This document shows positions 1 through 9,721 of a stretch of DNA of 64,000 nt, piece by piece (positions within the stretch are counted from its first letter, which is position 1; every line of letters starts with the position of its first letter). Below the pieces are notes generated by a model, which saw nothing but the letters and a program-made list of their open reading frames with translations, was not told where the DNA came from and ran no database searches. The stretch is taken from positions 806,001 to 870,000 of the forward strand of contig OZ260106.1 of assembly GCA_965284645.1 (NCBI GenBank). Direction: 5' to 3'. This DNA comes from JAIBAJ01 sp965284645. Its GTDB lineage: Bacteria; Bacteroidota; Bacteroidia; JAIBAJ01. The translations under genes were made by a program, and so were the position numbers.

Positions 1-388
1 AAAACCCGGCTATTTTTTAACTTGGGCGAAAGGGAGTTGGCGAAAGGGGGCTGCCTTTATGGGTTATAATCGGGGATAAGACTTTCTATTGGCCTTACAG
101 AGGTCATATCGCCTTTCTCAACAAACAACTTTCCTAATTTCTCTGTTCTCACAACCATAACCGTTGATAATTAGAGAAAGACCAACGGCTATTTCGAAGC
201 ACTTTATAACACAAATTAAGCTATTCATGACTTTGCGAAATCGGTGATTTCGCAAATTTGAATGCAAGATAGAACTTATGGATGCCTTCAAGCTTGTTTG
301 TGGAACAACTCATGCTAAAGTCTTTATAATCTATTATCTTAGAAAACTTTTTTAAAGGTGTTTGGAAAATATTGGGCTCATAAGCTAA
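1..388. other. Left-edge non-coding stretch with two hairpins
   Basis: I see no gene here. Two inverted repeats are visible downstream of the HNH gene. One is a perfect 11-bp stem with a 3-base loop (TTTGCGAAATC at 232-242, GATTTCGCAAA at 246-256). The other is ATAACCGTTG at 157-166 facing CAACGGCTAT at 183-192, with one mismatch. There is no T-run after either, so they are not typical terminators. They could be a REP-like or recombination site at the edge of an accessory module. Confidence 0.4.
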
Positions 389-1426
389 TCATGGAATTAC
401 CATGTATTCAAAACCATTATTAGCGGCAATAGAAATCAAAGGTTGGATTCTATCTTTAAAATTCTCCTTTGTGAAACTTTTAAGGTCTGGAAAAATAGTA
501 AGATAATCCTCAAGCAGTTTATTCTTGGGAGATTTTTCAGTTACAATTTCAATTGCCGTTTTCTGCATTTCATAAAAAGGCATGAAATATTTATCTAAAG
601 GAGGAAGTTTATCGCCTTTTGAGCTATTGAAGGTTGTATCGGCGGGAATAAGGTTCCAAATTAAATCATGAGAAACAAAATTGTAGGGTATAAAATGCTC
701 AACAGCATAGTTTCCTACCTTAAGGTTTTTACCCGTATAAATACAATTTACCGAACCAAGTTCATTTAGAACTACATCCCAAAATTTAGTTCGTTGGTTT
801 GTTAAGCTATTTCTTATTGCAGGTTTAATAACCTTATTTGGAATATCTGGCACATTGGGATTCTTTGCTTGTAGAAACAGTGCCAAGTTCCAGTAACAGA
901 AATCTTTCAGCACACCCGAATTTAAAATCAAATAGTCCTTCCATTCTGGATTAATTTCTATTCGCTCATCCAGCAGTGAATACAAGCACTTATCTGTAAA
1001 CGAATTCGATAATAAATAAATTTCCCCTTTCTCTTTTCCAGGAAACCAAGGACTCAAAAACCAATGAGGTACATTCTTATTAAAGTGCCAAAGCAACTTC
1101 TCTGTTTCTTTAAATTTAGAGTCGGATAATTTATGAAAAACGGAATGCTGCTTTTCGTCAATCGAAATTTTTTCCCATTGGTGCAAAAACTTAACTGTGT
1201 CTTGAATTAGGTCCTGCTTACCAAAAGATACATGAAAGTAGTTCACAGTAAACCAAGCATTCGATATCATTCTAGCGAACAATATTCGTTTAGGCAAAAT
1301 TAAATTTCCCTCTTCAACTTCTTGCAAAATGGACAATAGCCAATAATACTTGTAGGTAGCCGAAGTATTATTGAAACAAGCAGCAAGAAGGTTTACAGGA
1401 AGTTGGTTTGACTGCGGGAGATGCAT
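389..1426 (-). CDS. HNH endonuclease family protein
   Basis: The 345-residue protein has a C-terminal HNH nuclease module. A CIYTGK stretch (about 228-233) is followed by EHFIPYNFV with Glu243-His244, then WNL with Asn258, then NSSK with Asn267. This is the His-Asn-Asn layout of HNH_4-type domains, which cut DNA using a metal bound in a beta-beta-alpha fold. Only one of the usual structural cysteines is visible. The first 220 residues resemble nothing I recognise and may recognise the target. It starts at an ATG and lies 102 bp downstream of the nuclease-helicase gene on the same strand, so the two could be co-transcribed. A role in restriction or phage defence is inference from the domains. 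Confidence 0.75.
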   Translation of the reverse strand: MHLPQSNQLPVNLLAACFNNTSATYKYYWLLSILQEVEEGNLILPKRILFARMISNAWFTVNYFHVSFGKQDLIQDTVKFLHQWEKISIDEKQHSVFHKLSDSKFKETEKLLWHFNKNVPHWFLSPWFPGKEKGEIYLLSNSFTDKCLYSLLDERIEINPEWKDYLILNSGVLKDFCYWNLALFLQAKNPNVPDIPNKVIKPAIRNSLTNQRTKFWDVVLNELGSVNCIYTGKNLKVGNYAVEHFIPYNFVSHDLIWNLIPADTTFNSSKGDKLPPLDKYFMPFYEMQKTAIEIVTEKSPKNKLLEDYLTIFPDLKSFTKENFKDRIQPLISIAANNGFEYMVIP

Positions 1427-1528
1427 TAAATTTTATTCATTGTATGAGAATTGTTTCTAATTTTCAAGCTCCATAAAGGATTAAATGTCTGGTCTTGGTT
1501 TTAAATCAATTTCAAATTATTCGTTTTT

Positions 1529-3502
1529 TTAAATTGTTTTGAAACCTATTCCTTTTAAATAATTGAAAGTAGCATTATAAAATTCTGGTTGTCTCGTATG
1601 GTCTTCTTTATTTCCTTCGGGAACAACAATTACCATGCCTTGTCTTGCCCTTGTAAGTAAAACCCTATATGCGTTTAATAAGTATTTTTTTCTTTCCAAT
1701 TTGTGAATATTTTGCCATTTATTGCCAATAAAAGAAAACATCTTCCAACCATCTTTTGTTTTTCTCAAATCGCCGTCCCAAGTTACACAAGCCCAGTCCA
1801 ATTCTAAACCTTGTACTTGAAATTCTGTTGCAACATCTTCCATAAAATAAGAAGAACGAATGTCGTCTTTACCATCCAAAAACCAATTTACGTGATTTAT
1901 AGGGGTTTTTACATCGATTGCCAATGGTTTCAATCGATATGCTTGAGAGGAAACCACAATACCATATCTTTCGCTTCCTCTTGCTTTTTGTTTTAACCAA
2001 TTTTTGGCTTTGTTAATATCCCTCGTTATTACAATTGGATATTTATTCTGAATTTGAACTAAAGTATTTTTTGCATTATCATCTATATCCAAAATTTCCT
2101 TTATCAGTTTAGATAAATGCTCAGCTCTATATGACCGCATGGAAACTGCAAGGTGTAGGTTCTTGTTAAAAACTACTGCACTGTGTTTCTGTAATTCATT
2201 AATTGAGGCTTGTGCAGAATATTCTGAATCAAATAGGTTTGGAGAAATCCTGGTTTCCCAATAAGGGAATTTGTCTTTTACTGCAGTCAACCATTCTGAA
2301 ATCCCAGCCTCGCCTGTGTTTATTTCTTGCCCTCCACCTACCAAACAAACTACAACAGCCCAATCAGGATGTCTATTTAAGCATGAAATTAAAAATTCAG
2401 GCTCAGAATATTCAAAGTTTGTTATTCCCTTTTTCTGATGCATAAATTTTACTGTTTGTTCTTTGGTCCATGCCCTTTGCGCCTCATCAAAAATCGCAAC
2501 ATGATCATAAGGCGCCTTGGAATCTACTAAATATGCATCACGATAATGATGGATGATTTGAATAAATGCTTTTACGCTTTCTCTTGCAAGCTTCTTTGTA
2601 AGTTTATTCCCTTTTAATTTCTCTTGTATAACCTTATCCCTCGAAAGGGCTTCCTGCAAAATATCTACAAGAGGTTTGTTGCCCGATAGGAAAACACTAG
2701 TATTTCCCTTTTCTTTATCCAAGTGTTCTGTTGCTACTTTCAATCCGACAAGCGTTTTTCCGGCACCAGGCACACCAGTAACAAAGCAAATTATCTTCCT
2801 GTTTTGTTCTTTAGCGTATTGTATTGTTTCAGAAATAAAATTTGTTGTAACATTTAGATTAATTGCCTGTGCATCATTTCTTGTAATTTCTTCAACGTTA
2901 TGATTATTATATAAACTAATTGCCGCTTCAATAATTGTTGGTGTTGGAGAATAACTGCCTAATAAATAATCGTTGCTATTAATTACTTCTTCGTTTTGGT
3001 AGAAACTAAGAACATCCTCAATTATAATTCCTAAATTATCAGCATTTGTTCTTATTGGATTTATCAAATTATCCTTATGGCTAGATGTAATTATTTCAAA
3101 AGGGACTGATTTGGAATGAGTGGCTACCAAAATCGGAACAAGTAATAGATTATGGCTTGGCTTGTGAAAGTTTTTTAAATCCAACGCATAGTCCCAAACT
3201 TGCTCCATGTTATGATTATGAAAATCCTTTTCGCCAACCTTAAACTCTATTATATAAACAATGTTTTTAATGATTAGTAAACAATCGACACGTTTACCCA
3301 TCCTTGGAATTGAAAATTCCAAAAACAAATGCCCCTCATAGTTTTTTAATATTCTTTTTAGAATCTTTATTTGAATTTCCCACGCATAAAGTTCAGTATT
3401 AATGTGACCTAATCTACTATTTACCGATATTTCTCCAATTATTGTCTCTGGTAATTTGTTTAGGAAATCTGATATTTTGTCTGAGTAATAACAGTTAAGC
3501 AT
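1529..3502 (-). CDS. PD-(D/E)XK nuclease fused to DUF2075-type helicase
   Basis: The 657-residue protein joins two enzymes. The N-terminus carries a PD-(D/E)XK nuclease signature: Asp73 in RVDCLLI, then Glu86-Phe-Lys88 in IIEFKVG. A superfamily 1 helicase/ATPase of the DUF2075 type follows, with Walker A GVPGAGKT (243-250), Walker B IFDEAQRAW (337-345), a QGLELDW motif and the arginine motif YRVLLTRARQG near the C-terminus. The longer open frame begins 18 codons upstream at a non-ATG codon; I chose the ATG at 3502. Similar nuclease-helicase proteins occur in defence islands. With the HNH gene downstream it makes a plausible two-gene anti-phage or restriction module, which is inference. The pair is AT-rich compared with the genes that follow, consistent with horizontal acquisition. 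Confidence 0.8.
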   Translation of the reverse strand: MLNCYYSDKISDFLNKLPETIIGEISVNSRLGHINTELYAWEIQIKILKRILKNYEGHLFLEFSIPRMGKRVDCLLIIKNIVYIIEFKVGEKDFHNHNMEQVWDYALDLKNFHKPSHNLLLVPILVATHSKSVPFEIITSSHKDNLINPIRTNADNLGIIIEDVLSFYQNEEVINSNDYLLGSYSPTPTIIEAAISLYNNHNVEEITRNDAQAINLNVTTNFISETIQYAKEQNRKIICFVTGVPGAGKTLVGLKVATEHLDKEKGNTSVFLSGNKPLVDILQEALSRDKVIQEKLKGNKLTKKLARESVKAFIQIIHHYRDAYLVDSKAPYDHVAIFDEAQRAWTKEQTVKFMHQKKGITNFEYSEPEFLISCLNRHPDWAVVVCLVGGGQEINTGEAGISEWLTAVKDKFPYWETRISPNLFDSEYSAQASINELQKHSAVVFNKNLHLAVSMRSYRAEHLSKLIKEILDIDDNAKNTLVQIQNKYPIVITRDINKAKNWLKQKARGSERYGIVVSSQAYRLKPLAIDVKTPINHVNWFLDGKDDIRSSYFMEDVATEFQVQGLELDWACVTWDGDLRKTKDGWKMFSFIGNKWQNIHKLERKKYLLNAYRVLLTRARQGMVIVVPEGNKEDHTRQPEFYNATFNYLKGIGFKTI

Positions 3503-3689
3503 AATTCTTTTCAATATTAAAATGTCTTTTCTCCAAACTAGAGAATATCCGAACAACTCATTTTTTATTCTATTTCTTCTTTTGGGTCAAAGGAAATGTT
3601 TTTTCTTGAAAATTAGATTGCTAGATAAATTATTTAAAACCGATACAATGACAACGCGTTTTATTAGGCCTTACTTCCCACCACTCCCA

Positions 3690-3848
3690 AGCACCTCCTC
3701 TTCCGGGTAGGGATAGCAACGAAAAGCCCACAGGACTGCGGAGCTTCGCGGAGCAGGCCGAGGACTTGAAGTGAATAGCCCGACCATGAGCCCTAGGTAA
3801 AGGAGAAGTTCAGGGTAGACTGGTTTTGGGCGAATGGGACCCGCCAAA
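3690..3848 (-). repeat. GGCGGG hairpin element, copy a
   Basis: Read on the minus strand it starts TTTGGCGGGTCCC just after the PhoD-like gene and its terminator. The first stem is imperfect: CCATTCGCCC (plus 3828-3837) faces GGGCTCATGG. It then has the family blocks GGTCGGGCTATTC, AGTCCTCGG, a second hairpin (GGCCTGC with GCAGTCC, one mismatch), CTGTGGG and CTATCCCTACCCGG. The rest of 3503-3903 holds only the upstream region of the helicase gene. Confidence 0.8.
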
Positions 3849-3880
3849 GCAAAAAAAAGCCCCAAGTTTTAACTCGAGGC
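3849..3880 (-). terminator. Intrinsic terminator of the PhoD-like gene
   Basis: On the minus strand a GC-rich hairpin (GCCTCGAG pairing with CTTGGGGC, including G-T wobbles) is followed by eight T. It lies about 25 bp after the PhoD-like stop codon and ends 1-3 bases before repeat copy a. Confidence 0.75.
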
Positions 3881-3903
3881 CTTTTGAAATGAGGGAGAAA
3901 GTG

Positions 3904-5766
3904 CTATTTTTTGATGACTTTGCGGCTGAAGGTTTTGTTGCCCACGGTTAGGTCGATAAAGTAGGTGCCGGGCGCTAAAACTGAACCGTTTATTTCCCAA
4001 TATTGGATGCCTGCTTGGCTTAATTGGTGAGACTCGGTAAGTAGTATGCGGCCATTTATATCCAACAATTGGATGGAAACTGGACTGGCTTGGCTGGTGT
4101 AATATTGAAGCACAAATTTTTCGGTAAATGGATTTGGAAAAGTGCCCAACAAAATAGGTTTGGCTTCGCTGATGGCACTCGGCTCAGGTTGGCTAGGACG
4201 CGGCGGTTGTGGCGGATTAATATTGCCGGTTGTGGCCTGATTTCCTTCGCGCAACCATCTTTCGCCGTTTAAGGTGTAGAAGAAGGTTGAAGGCGTAGCG
4301 GTGTAAACAGTATCAGTAACCGTGCTTACATACACATGGTCGCATTGGGTTCTGGTTTTGTTTACATCCAAAATCATGAAGCCTTTTTTGGACAAATCGG
4401 CATACTTGATGTGGGGGTTGAATGCACTAATTAGGGTGGTGCCGCCAGGAATTCCGATTGGTGAGCTTTGTGAGGTAATACTGGTGCCCACAAACTCGAC
4501 TCCAACCGAACCAGCACCGGTATTTTCATCGTAGTTGGCACCCGGCAAATCCATATCCCAAGAGGTGTGGATATCACCGGTAAGCACCACAAAGTTTGGT
4601 ACATTTTGATTGATAATCGTGTTCCAGATTTTTTCCCTTTCAACAGGATAGCCATCCCATTGGTCGGTATTTACAACCTGTCCGAGGGCTTTCAATGGCG
4701 CCATCATTACTTGGTTTGCAAGCACATTCCAGCGGGTAGTGGAGTTTTCTAGCCCATCGATAAGCCAAGCCAATTGGTCTTGTCCGAGCATGGTGCGATT
4801 GGTGTCGTTGGTTAGAGGGTCTGAGGCGCTCAATTGGATTTGGCGAGCATAGTGGCGGGTGTCGATAGCATTTAGGTTAACTAGATCGCCCCATTGGAAA
4901 CGACGCCAAATTTTTTCGAAATTACCGGCTTCGGGCAAACGGTTGGGCACCCATTCGGCATGGGCTTGTTCGGCAGCAGCTTTGCGGTCGAGGTAAGCGC
5001 CTTCAGTGCCTTCGGTATGGTTTTCGGCCCCATCGAAATAGGCATTGTTGGCAACTTCGTGGTCGTCCCATACAGAAATGAAAGGGTAGTTTTGGTGTAG
5101 CCACATCAAATCTTTATCGAGGTGGTATTGGGAGTAACGGGTGCGGTAGTCGGACAGGGTAAGAATTTCGGTTTCGGGCAAACTGGTTCGTCCGCCAACA
5201 CTGGAACTAAAGCCTCCTGCTTCGTATTCGTAGATATAATCGCCGAGGTGAATAATGGCATCGAGATTGTTGGTATTGGCTAGTTCTTTGTAGCCATTAA
5301 AAAAGCCATCTTCGTAGTTGGCACAAGAAACGATTCCGAAGCGCAAACTGTCGACATCGCCAACAGGAAGAGTGCGGGTGCGGCCTATCAAAGATTTACG
5401 TCCGCCTTCTTCGAACTGGTAATAGTACCAAGTATTGGGTTGAAGGCCGGTGGCATCTACTGTTAAGGTAAAATCTTTGGATTGGTCGGTGGTAGCAGTA
5501 CCTTGAGAAACAATTGTTGCCATGGTGGTATCGGTGCACACTTTCCAGTTGATGTCCACGGAAGTTTGGTTATCGGGTGTAAAACGAGTCCAAAGAATAA
5601 CCCGATCGGAAAGGGGGTCGCCTGAAGCAACGCCGTGGAAAAAGGGTTCTAGATCGGCACTAACGAAAGCTCGCATCGGAGAATTTACATCCATGCCCGT
5701 TTGAGCCAATACGGGAACCGACGCTGAAAGAAAGGCCGATACAGCAAGAGGTAATAGTTTTTTCAT
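3904..5766 (-). CDS. Secreted PhoD-like alkaline phosphatase with T9SS sorting domain
   Basis: The 620-residue precursor has a signal peptide (MKKLLPLAVSAFLSASVPV, cut near VLAQ) and a PhoD domain. The N-terminal PhoD domain motif is HGVASGDPLSDRVILWTRF. Metallophosphatase motifs follow: SCANYEDGF, LGDYIYEYE, WDDHEVANN and LTGDIHTSW, which hold the metal-binding Asp and His residues. PhoD enzymes hydrolyse phosphomono- and diesters. The last 80 residues (LGTFPNPFTEKF to a basic end, FSRKVIKK) are a type A T9SS C-terminal domain, so the protein should be exported by T9SS and anchored or released at the surface. The open frame extends six codons upstream to a TTG; the ATG at 5766 gives the cleaner signal peptide. 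Confidence 0.92.
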   Translation of the reverse strand: MKKLLPLAVSAFLSASVPVLAQTGMDVNSPMRAFVSADLEPFFHGVASGDPLSDRVILWTRFTPDNQTSVDINWKVCTDTTMATIVSQGTATTDQSKDFTLTVDATGLQPNTWYYYQFEEGGRKSLIGRTRTLPVGDVDSLRFGIVSCANYEDGFFNGYKELANTNNLDAIIHLGDYIYEYEAGGFSSSVGGRTSLPETEILTLSDYRTRYSQYHLDKDLMWLHQNYPFISVWDDHEVANNAYFDGAENHTEGTEGAYLDRKAAAEQAHAEWVPNRLPEAGNFEKIWRRFQWGDLVNLNAIDTRHYARQIQLSASDPLTNDTNRTMLGQDQLAWLIDGLENSTTRWNVLANQVMMAPLKALGQVVNTDQWDGYPVEREKIWNTIINQNVPNFVVLTGDIHTSWDMDLPGANYDENTGAGSVGVEFVGTSITSQSSPIGIPGGTTLISAFNPHIKYADLSKKGFMILDVNKTRTQCDHVYVSTVTDTVYTATPSTFFYTLNGERWLREGNQATTGNINPPQPPRPSQPEPSAISEAKPILLGTFPNPFTEKFVLQYYTSQASPVSIQLLDINGRILLTESHQLSQAGIQYWEINGSVLAPGTYFIDLTVGNKTFSRKVIKK

Positions 5767-6052
5767 ATGTTTTTTAATTTTCAAAGGCTTGTGGGAAGAT
5801 TCAGTAGAGGTTGGTTTGCTTTTACAGGGCTAATGAATCGTTCACAACAAAGGGTAATTTTCACAAAAATATTGCAAAAAGCGTTGTGTAGCGAAATTTC
5901 TCACGAAATAAATGTAGGTAAATGGGGGAGGCGCTGTTTGCTTTTTTTGAAGAAGGGGAGAGTAGGATAAAAAGTGGGGGGTGGAGATTTGAAAACTGTC
6001 GCCAATTCAGGTGGATAGTCGGGTTTGGGAGGCGGTGTTTTTTGTTCCTTTT

Positions 6053-6784
6053 CTATTCCGCTGTCTTTTTGGAATCGGCAAGCAAATTTTGAATTTCGAG
6101 CATTTCTGATTCGTCGAGGTAGCGCCATTCTCCTCTTTTCAGGTTGCCTAGCGACACGTTCATGATTCGAATCCTGACCAACTTTTGCACTTCGTAGCCT
6201 AAATATTCGCACATGCGCCGGATTTGTCGGTTTAGTCCTTGGGTGAGGATAATGTTGAAGGAAAACTTGCCCAACTGTCTGACCTTACACTTTTGGGTGA
6301 CGGTGTCCAAAATTGGAATTCCGTTGGCCATACGCTTAATAAATTCGGGGCTGATGGGTTTGTTTACCGTCACGATGTATTCCTTTTGGTGGTTGTTGCC
6401 GGCCCGTAAAATTTTGTTGACGATATTGCCATCGTTGGTCAAAAAAATTAGGCCTTCGGATTCTTTATCGAGGCGACCAATGGGGAACAAACGTTGGGGA
6501 TGGTTGATGTAACTGATGATGTTTCCGGGAATATGGGTTTCGGTAGTGCAGGTAATTCCGGCAGGCTTGTTAAAGGCGAGGTACAGGAGTTTGGGAGTCG
6601 ACTTTAGGGGCTTGCCGTCGAGGGTTACTACATCACCTAGTTTAACGCGATTGCCAAGCTGGGTAGGTTGTCCATTGATTTTGACCCGACCTTCCAAAAT
6701 GAATTTTTCGGCCGCACGTCGGGAACAAATACCCGTATCGCTGATAAATTTGTTGAGGTTGATGCTGGTTTCACTGTCCGACAT
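6053..6784 (-). CDS. rluF: RluF-type 23S rRNA pseudouridine synthase
   Basis: The 243-residue protein has an N-terminal S4 RNA-binding domain (LNKFISDTGICSRRAAEKFI to about residue 70). A catalytic RsuA/RluB/E/F domain follows, with the motif PIGRLDKESEGLIFLTNDG carrying the nucleophilic Asp. NRQIRRMCEYLGY is also typical. These enzymes convert uridine to pseudouridine in rRNA; the sequence fits RluF, which modifies 23S U2604. I chose the ATG at 6784, where the S4 domain begins. The open frame runs 33 codons further up to a TTG, but that part is unlike the family. Confidence 0.88.
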   Translation of the reverse strand: MSDSETSINLNKFISDTGICSRRAAEKFILEGRVKINGQPTQLGNRVKLGDVVTLDGKPLKSTPKLLYLAFNKPAGITCTTETHIPGNIISYINHPQRLFPIGRLDKESEGLIFLTNDGNIVNKILRAGNNHQKEYIVTVNKPISPEFIKRMANGIPILDTVTQKCKVRQLGKFSFNIILTQGLNRQIRRMCEYLGYEVQKLVRIRIMNVSLGNLKRGEWRYLDESEMLEIQNLLADSKKTAE

Positions 6785-6954
6785 AAGTGCAAAGATGGGA
6801 CAATACCGCTTGGGCTTTGCAGATGGGCAGCACTTTTTATTGAAATGGTTGAGGGGGCAGGAAGGGTAGTCCGCCAATGGCAAGTGAAGACGGGGATGAA
6901 TACCTGGGAAAAGAGGATTGAAATGGAGCAGGCCGAGATGGGAAAAGGAGATTA

Positions 6955-8410
6955 GAATTTTTGGGGGAGACCACTAATTTTTGGGGCGAATAGAAGGACG
7001 GCGAAAGGCAGAAAGGAAATATAGAGACCGCGAAGGCACGAAGGAGAAAAGAGGGATACGAAGGCAGGAAAAACATATGGAATCACCGCGAATTCGCGAA
7101 AGGAAATACTGAACACGAAGGAAGGAAACTAGATTGAAAAAAGTAAAGGCCGCGAATTCGCGAAAGGAAATACTGGACACGAAGAAATGAATCTAGGTAG
7201 AAGAAAGTAAAGGCCGCCAAGGAAGGAAATAGAATGACCACGAAAGAGCGAAGGGGAAAAGTGGGATGCTAAGGCAGGAAAAATATATGGAATCACCGCG
7301 AATTCGCGAAAGGAAATACTGGACGCGAAGGCGCGAAGGGAGATACTGGAAGTGAAGGAATGAATCTTTTTGTAAGAAAGTAAAGGCCGCGAAGGCAGGA
7401 AATAGAATGACCGCGAAGGCGCGAAGGGGACAAGTGGGAAGCGAAGGCAGGAAAAATATATGGAATCACCGCGAATTCGCGAAAGGAAATACTGGACACG
7501 AAGGCACGAAGGGAGATACTGGAAATGAAGGAATGAATCTTTTTGTAAGAAAGTAAAGGCCGCGAAAGCACGAAATAGAATGACCGCGAAGGCGCGAATG
7601 GGAAAAGTGGGACACGAACGCAGGAAAAACATATGGAATCACCGCGAATTCGAGAAAGGAAATACTGGACACGAAGGCGCAAAGGGAGATACTGGAAATG
7701 AAGGAATGAATCTTTTTGTAAGAAAGTAAAGGCCGCGAAGGCAGGAAATAGAATGACCACGAAGGCGCGAAGGGGACAAGTGGGAAGCGAAGGCAGGAAA
7801 AATATATGGAATCACCGCGAATTCGCGAAAGGAAATACTGGACGCGAAGGCGCGAAGGGAGATACTGTAAGTGAAGGAATGATTCCTTTTGTAAGAAAGT
7901 AAAGGCCGCGAAGGCAGGAAATAGAATGACCACGAAAGAGCGAAGGGGAAAAGTGGGATGCGAAGGCAGGAAAAATGTAAAGTCTCTCCGCGAATTCGCG
8001 AAAGGAAATACTGGACGCGAAGGCGCGAAGGGAGATACTGGAAATGAAGGAATGAATCTTTTTGTAAGAAAGTAAAGGCTGAGAAGACAAGAAATAGAAT
8101 GACCGCGAAGGCGCGAATGGGAAAAGTGGGACACGAACACAGGAAAAATATATGGAATCACCGCGAATTCGCGAAAGGAAATACTGGACGCGAAGGCGCG
8201 AAGGGGAATAATGGAAGTGAAGGAATGAATCCAAAAAGAAGAAAGTAAATGTCGCGAAGACACGAAACTAAAATAGAATCACCGCGAATTAGCAAAAGGA
8301 AATAGCACGAAACAGAAATAGAATGACAGCGAAGACGCGAAGGGGAAAAGTGGGACACGAACGCAGGAAACAGATATGGAATCACCGCGAAGGGGCGAGA
8401 GGAAATAGCG
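6955..8410. repeat. 173-bp tandem repeat array with GCGAAGGCGCGAAG phrases
   Basis: The 1.8-kb gap between the divergent rluF and SDR genes is filled by a tandem array. The landmark AATCACCGCGAATTCG recurs at 7081, 7291, 7464, 7637, 7810, about 7984 (degenerate), 8156, 8277 and 8380, so the core units are 172-174 bp and the outer ones are irregular. Each unit strings together variants of CGAAGGCGCGAAGG, GGAAATACTGGA and GAAAGTAAAGGCCGCG. The 12-base palindrome CGCGAATTCGCG occurs exactly at 7087, 7151, 7297, 7470, 7816, 7989 and 8162. Long open frames on the minus strand are side effects of the repeats. I see no gene or CRISPR-type spacers. Confidence 0.9.
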
Positions 8411-8594
8411 GGTGAAGAATTGGGGGTTGGGGTTATTGATTGATGATTGAAAGATGGTGAAACCGTGCTTCCTATTTTTGGAAAGGTGGTTTGGAAAAAA
8501 GGCCAATTTGGGGCATTGGGAAAGGAGATGGATGCGGCCTATTGATGATTTATTTATTTGGTTGATTCTAAAAAATAAACCCCATTTTTGCCCC

Positions 8595-9614
8595 ATGGAA
8601 AAGGTTGTATGTGTTACCGGTGCTACGGGGTTTTTGGGTATACACATGGTTTTGGCATTTCTGGAAAAAGGATGGAAGGTTAAAGGCTTGTCGGAGTCGC
8701 AACAGCATATAACTGATGCCCAACCCATTTTGAACTTTTATGGTGAGGAAAAGGCTAAGCTTTACGCAGAAATCGATTGGTATATCGTTGACATAAGGCA
8801 ACAACGAACCTTGCTCCAACCATTTAATGGTGTTGATTATGTAGTGCACTGTGCCGGTTTGGTGCACGGAAAAAAAGACGATCTATTTCAAACGAACCAA
8901 CAAGGTACAGCCAATGTGGTAAAAGCCTGTGTGACCAATAAAGTTCCAAAACTGTGCTATGTGAGTACTATCGAAGGACTTGGTCGGTATTGGAATGTGC
9001 ATCATTTCGATGAAACTACCCCTTACCGAAAATCAAGTCTTACCAGCAACTACGGACATAGCAAACACTTGGCCGAAAAAGAAGCGCTCAAAGCTGCCCT
9101 TCATTCCGTCGATGTGGTGGTAATGATTCCACCAGTAATTGTGGGACCCAACAATTGGAAAGAAGGGTTTGGCAGGGTTTACAAACGAATTTTTGAGGGT
9201 GTTTCAAAATCACCCCAAGGAAGCAATGCCTTTGTGGATGTTCGGGATTTGGCTCAGATAGCCGTTTTGTTTCACGACAAAAAAATGTCGGGCCGCTACT
9301 TTGTCAATGCTTCTAACCACTCCTACCAAGAAGCCTATCGAATTATTGGCAAAGCATTCGGCATACAAAGCGATTTCCCCACCACTAAAGCTCAAAAAAT
9401 TAGGCTATTAACTTGGCTGGCTTGGCCTTTTCATGAATTGTTTGGAATTCAACTTACCCCCAATTTCTTCATGGAAAGGGTACGAAACATCCAAAAAACA
9501 AACTATTCAGCAAAAAAGTTCAAAGACGAAACTGGGTACTCTTTTATCTCCTTGGAAGATTCGTTAACCTTTGCCGCACAAGCTTTTCTGAAAGAGAGAA
9601 ATGCCGCCAAATAA
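8595..9614 (+). CDS. NAD-dependent epimerase/dehydratase (extended SDR)
   Basis: This 339-residue protein is a Rossmann-fold extended short-chain dehydrogenase/reductase. The nucleotide site GATGFLG lies at residues 9-15. The downstream HCAGLVHG fits the NNAG-like position, and the catalytic Tyr-x-x-x-Lys is YGHSK, after a serine in YVSTIEG. The sequence resembles 3-beta-hydroxysteroid dehydrogenase-like or dihydroflavonol reductase-like members, whose substrates are sugars, sterols or terpenoids. The substrate cannot be read from the sequence. The open frame extends 47 codons upstream into the repeat flank; the ATG at 8595 directly precedes the first beta strand. A CATTTTTG promoter-like motif lies 4 bases before it. 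Confidence 0.88.
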   Translation: MEKVVCVTGATGFLGIHMVLAFLEKGWKVKGLSESQQHITDAQPILNFYGEEKAKLYAEIDWYIVDIRQQRTLLQPFNGVDYVVHCAGLVHGKKDDLFQTNQQGTANVVKACVTNKVPKLCYVSTIEGLGRYWNVHHFDETTPYRKSSLTSNYGHSKHLAEKEALKAALHSVDVVVMIPPVIVGPNNWKEGFGRVYKRIFEGVSKSPQGSNAFVDVRDLAQIAVLFHDKKMSGRYFVNASNHSYQEAYRIIGKAFGIQSDFPTTKAQKIRLLTWLAWPFHELFGIQLTPNFFMERVRNIQKTNYSAKKFKDETGYSFISLEDSLTFAAQAFLKERNAAK

Positions 9615-9616
9615 AG

Positions 9617-9624
9617 TATCTTTG
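9617..9624 (+). promoter_or_regulatory. Bacteroidota -7 element (TATCTTTG)
   Basis: This exact TAnnTTTG motif lies in the intergenic region right after the SDR stop codon and about 97 bp before the DISM/AraC gene. No convincing -33 box is visible. Confidence 0.5.
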
Positions 9625-9721
9625 TCTACTTGCACCTGACTACCACCAACATAATTTTCCAAAAAAAACAAACCGATCAGTCCGAATTGGATTTATTTCG
9701 CCAAACAGAATAGCCTTGCTT

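Noticed and set aside
7129..8263. Overlapping minus-strand open frames up to 265 codons in the tandem array
   Set aside because: They repeat the same translated phrase once per 173-bp unit, overlap in several frames and have no start context. They are products of the DNA repeats.
7000..8400. CRISPR array
   Set aside because: Units are long and nearly identical along their length, with no short constant repeat alternating with unique spacers, and no cas genes are present.
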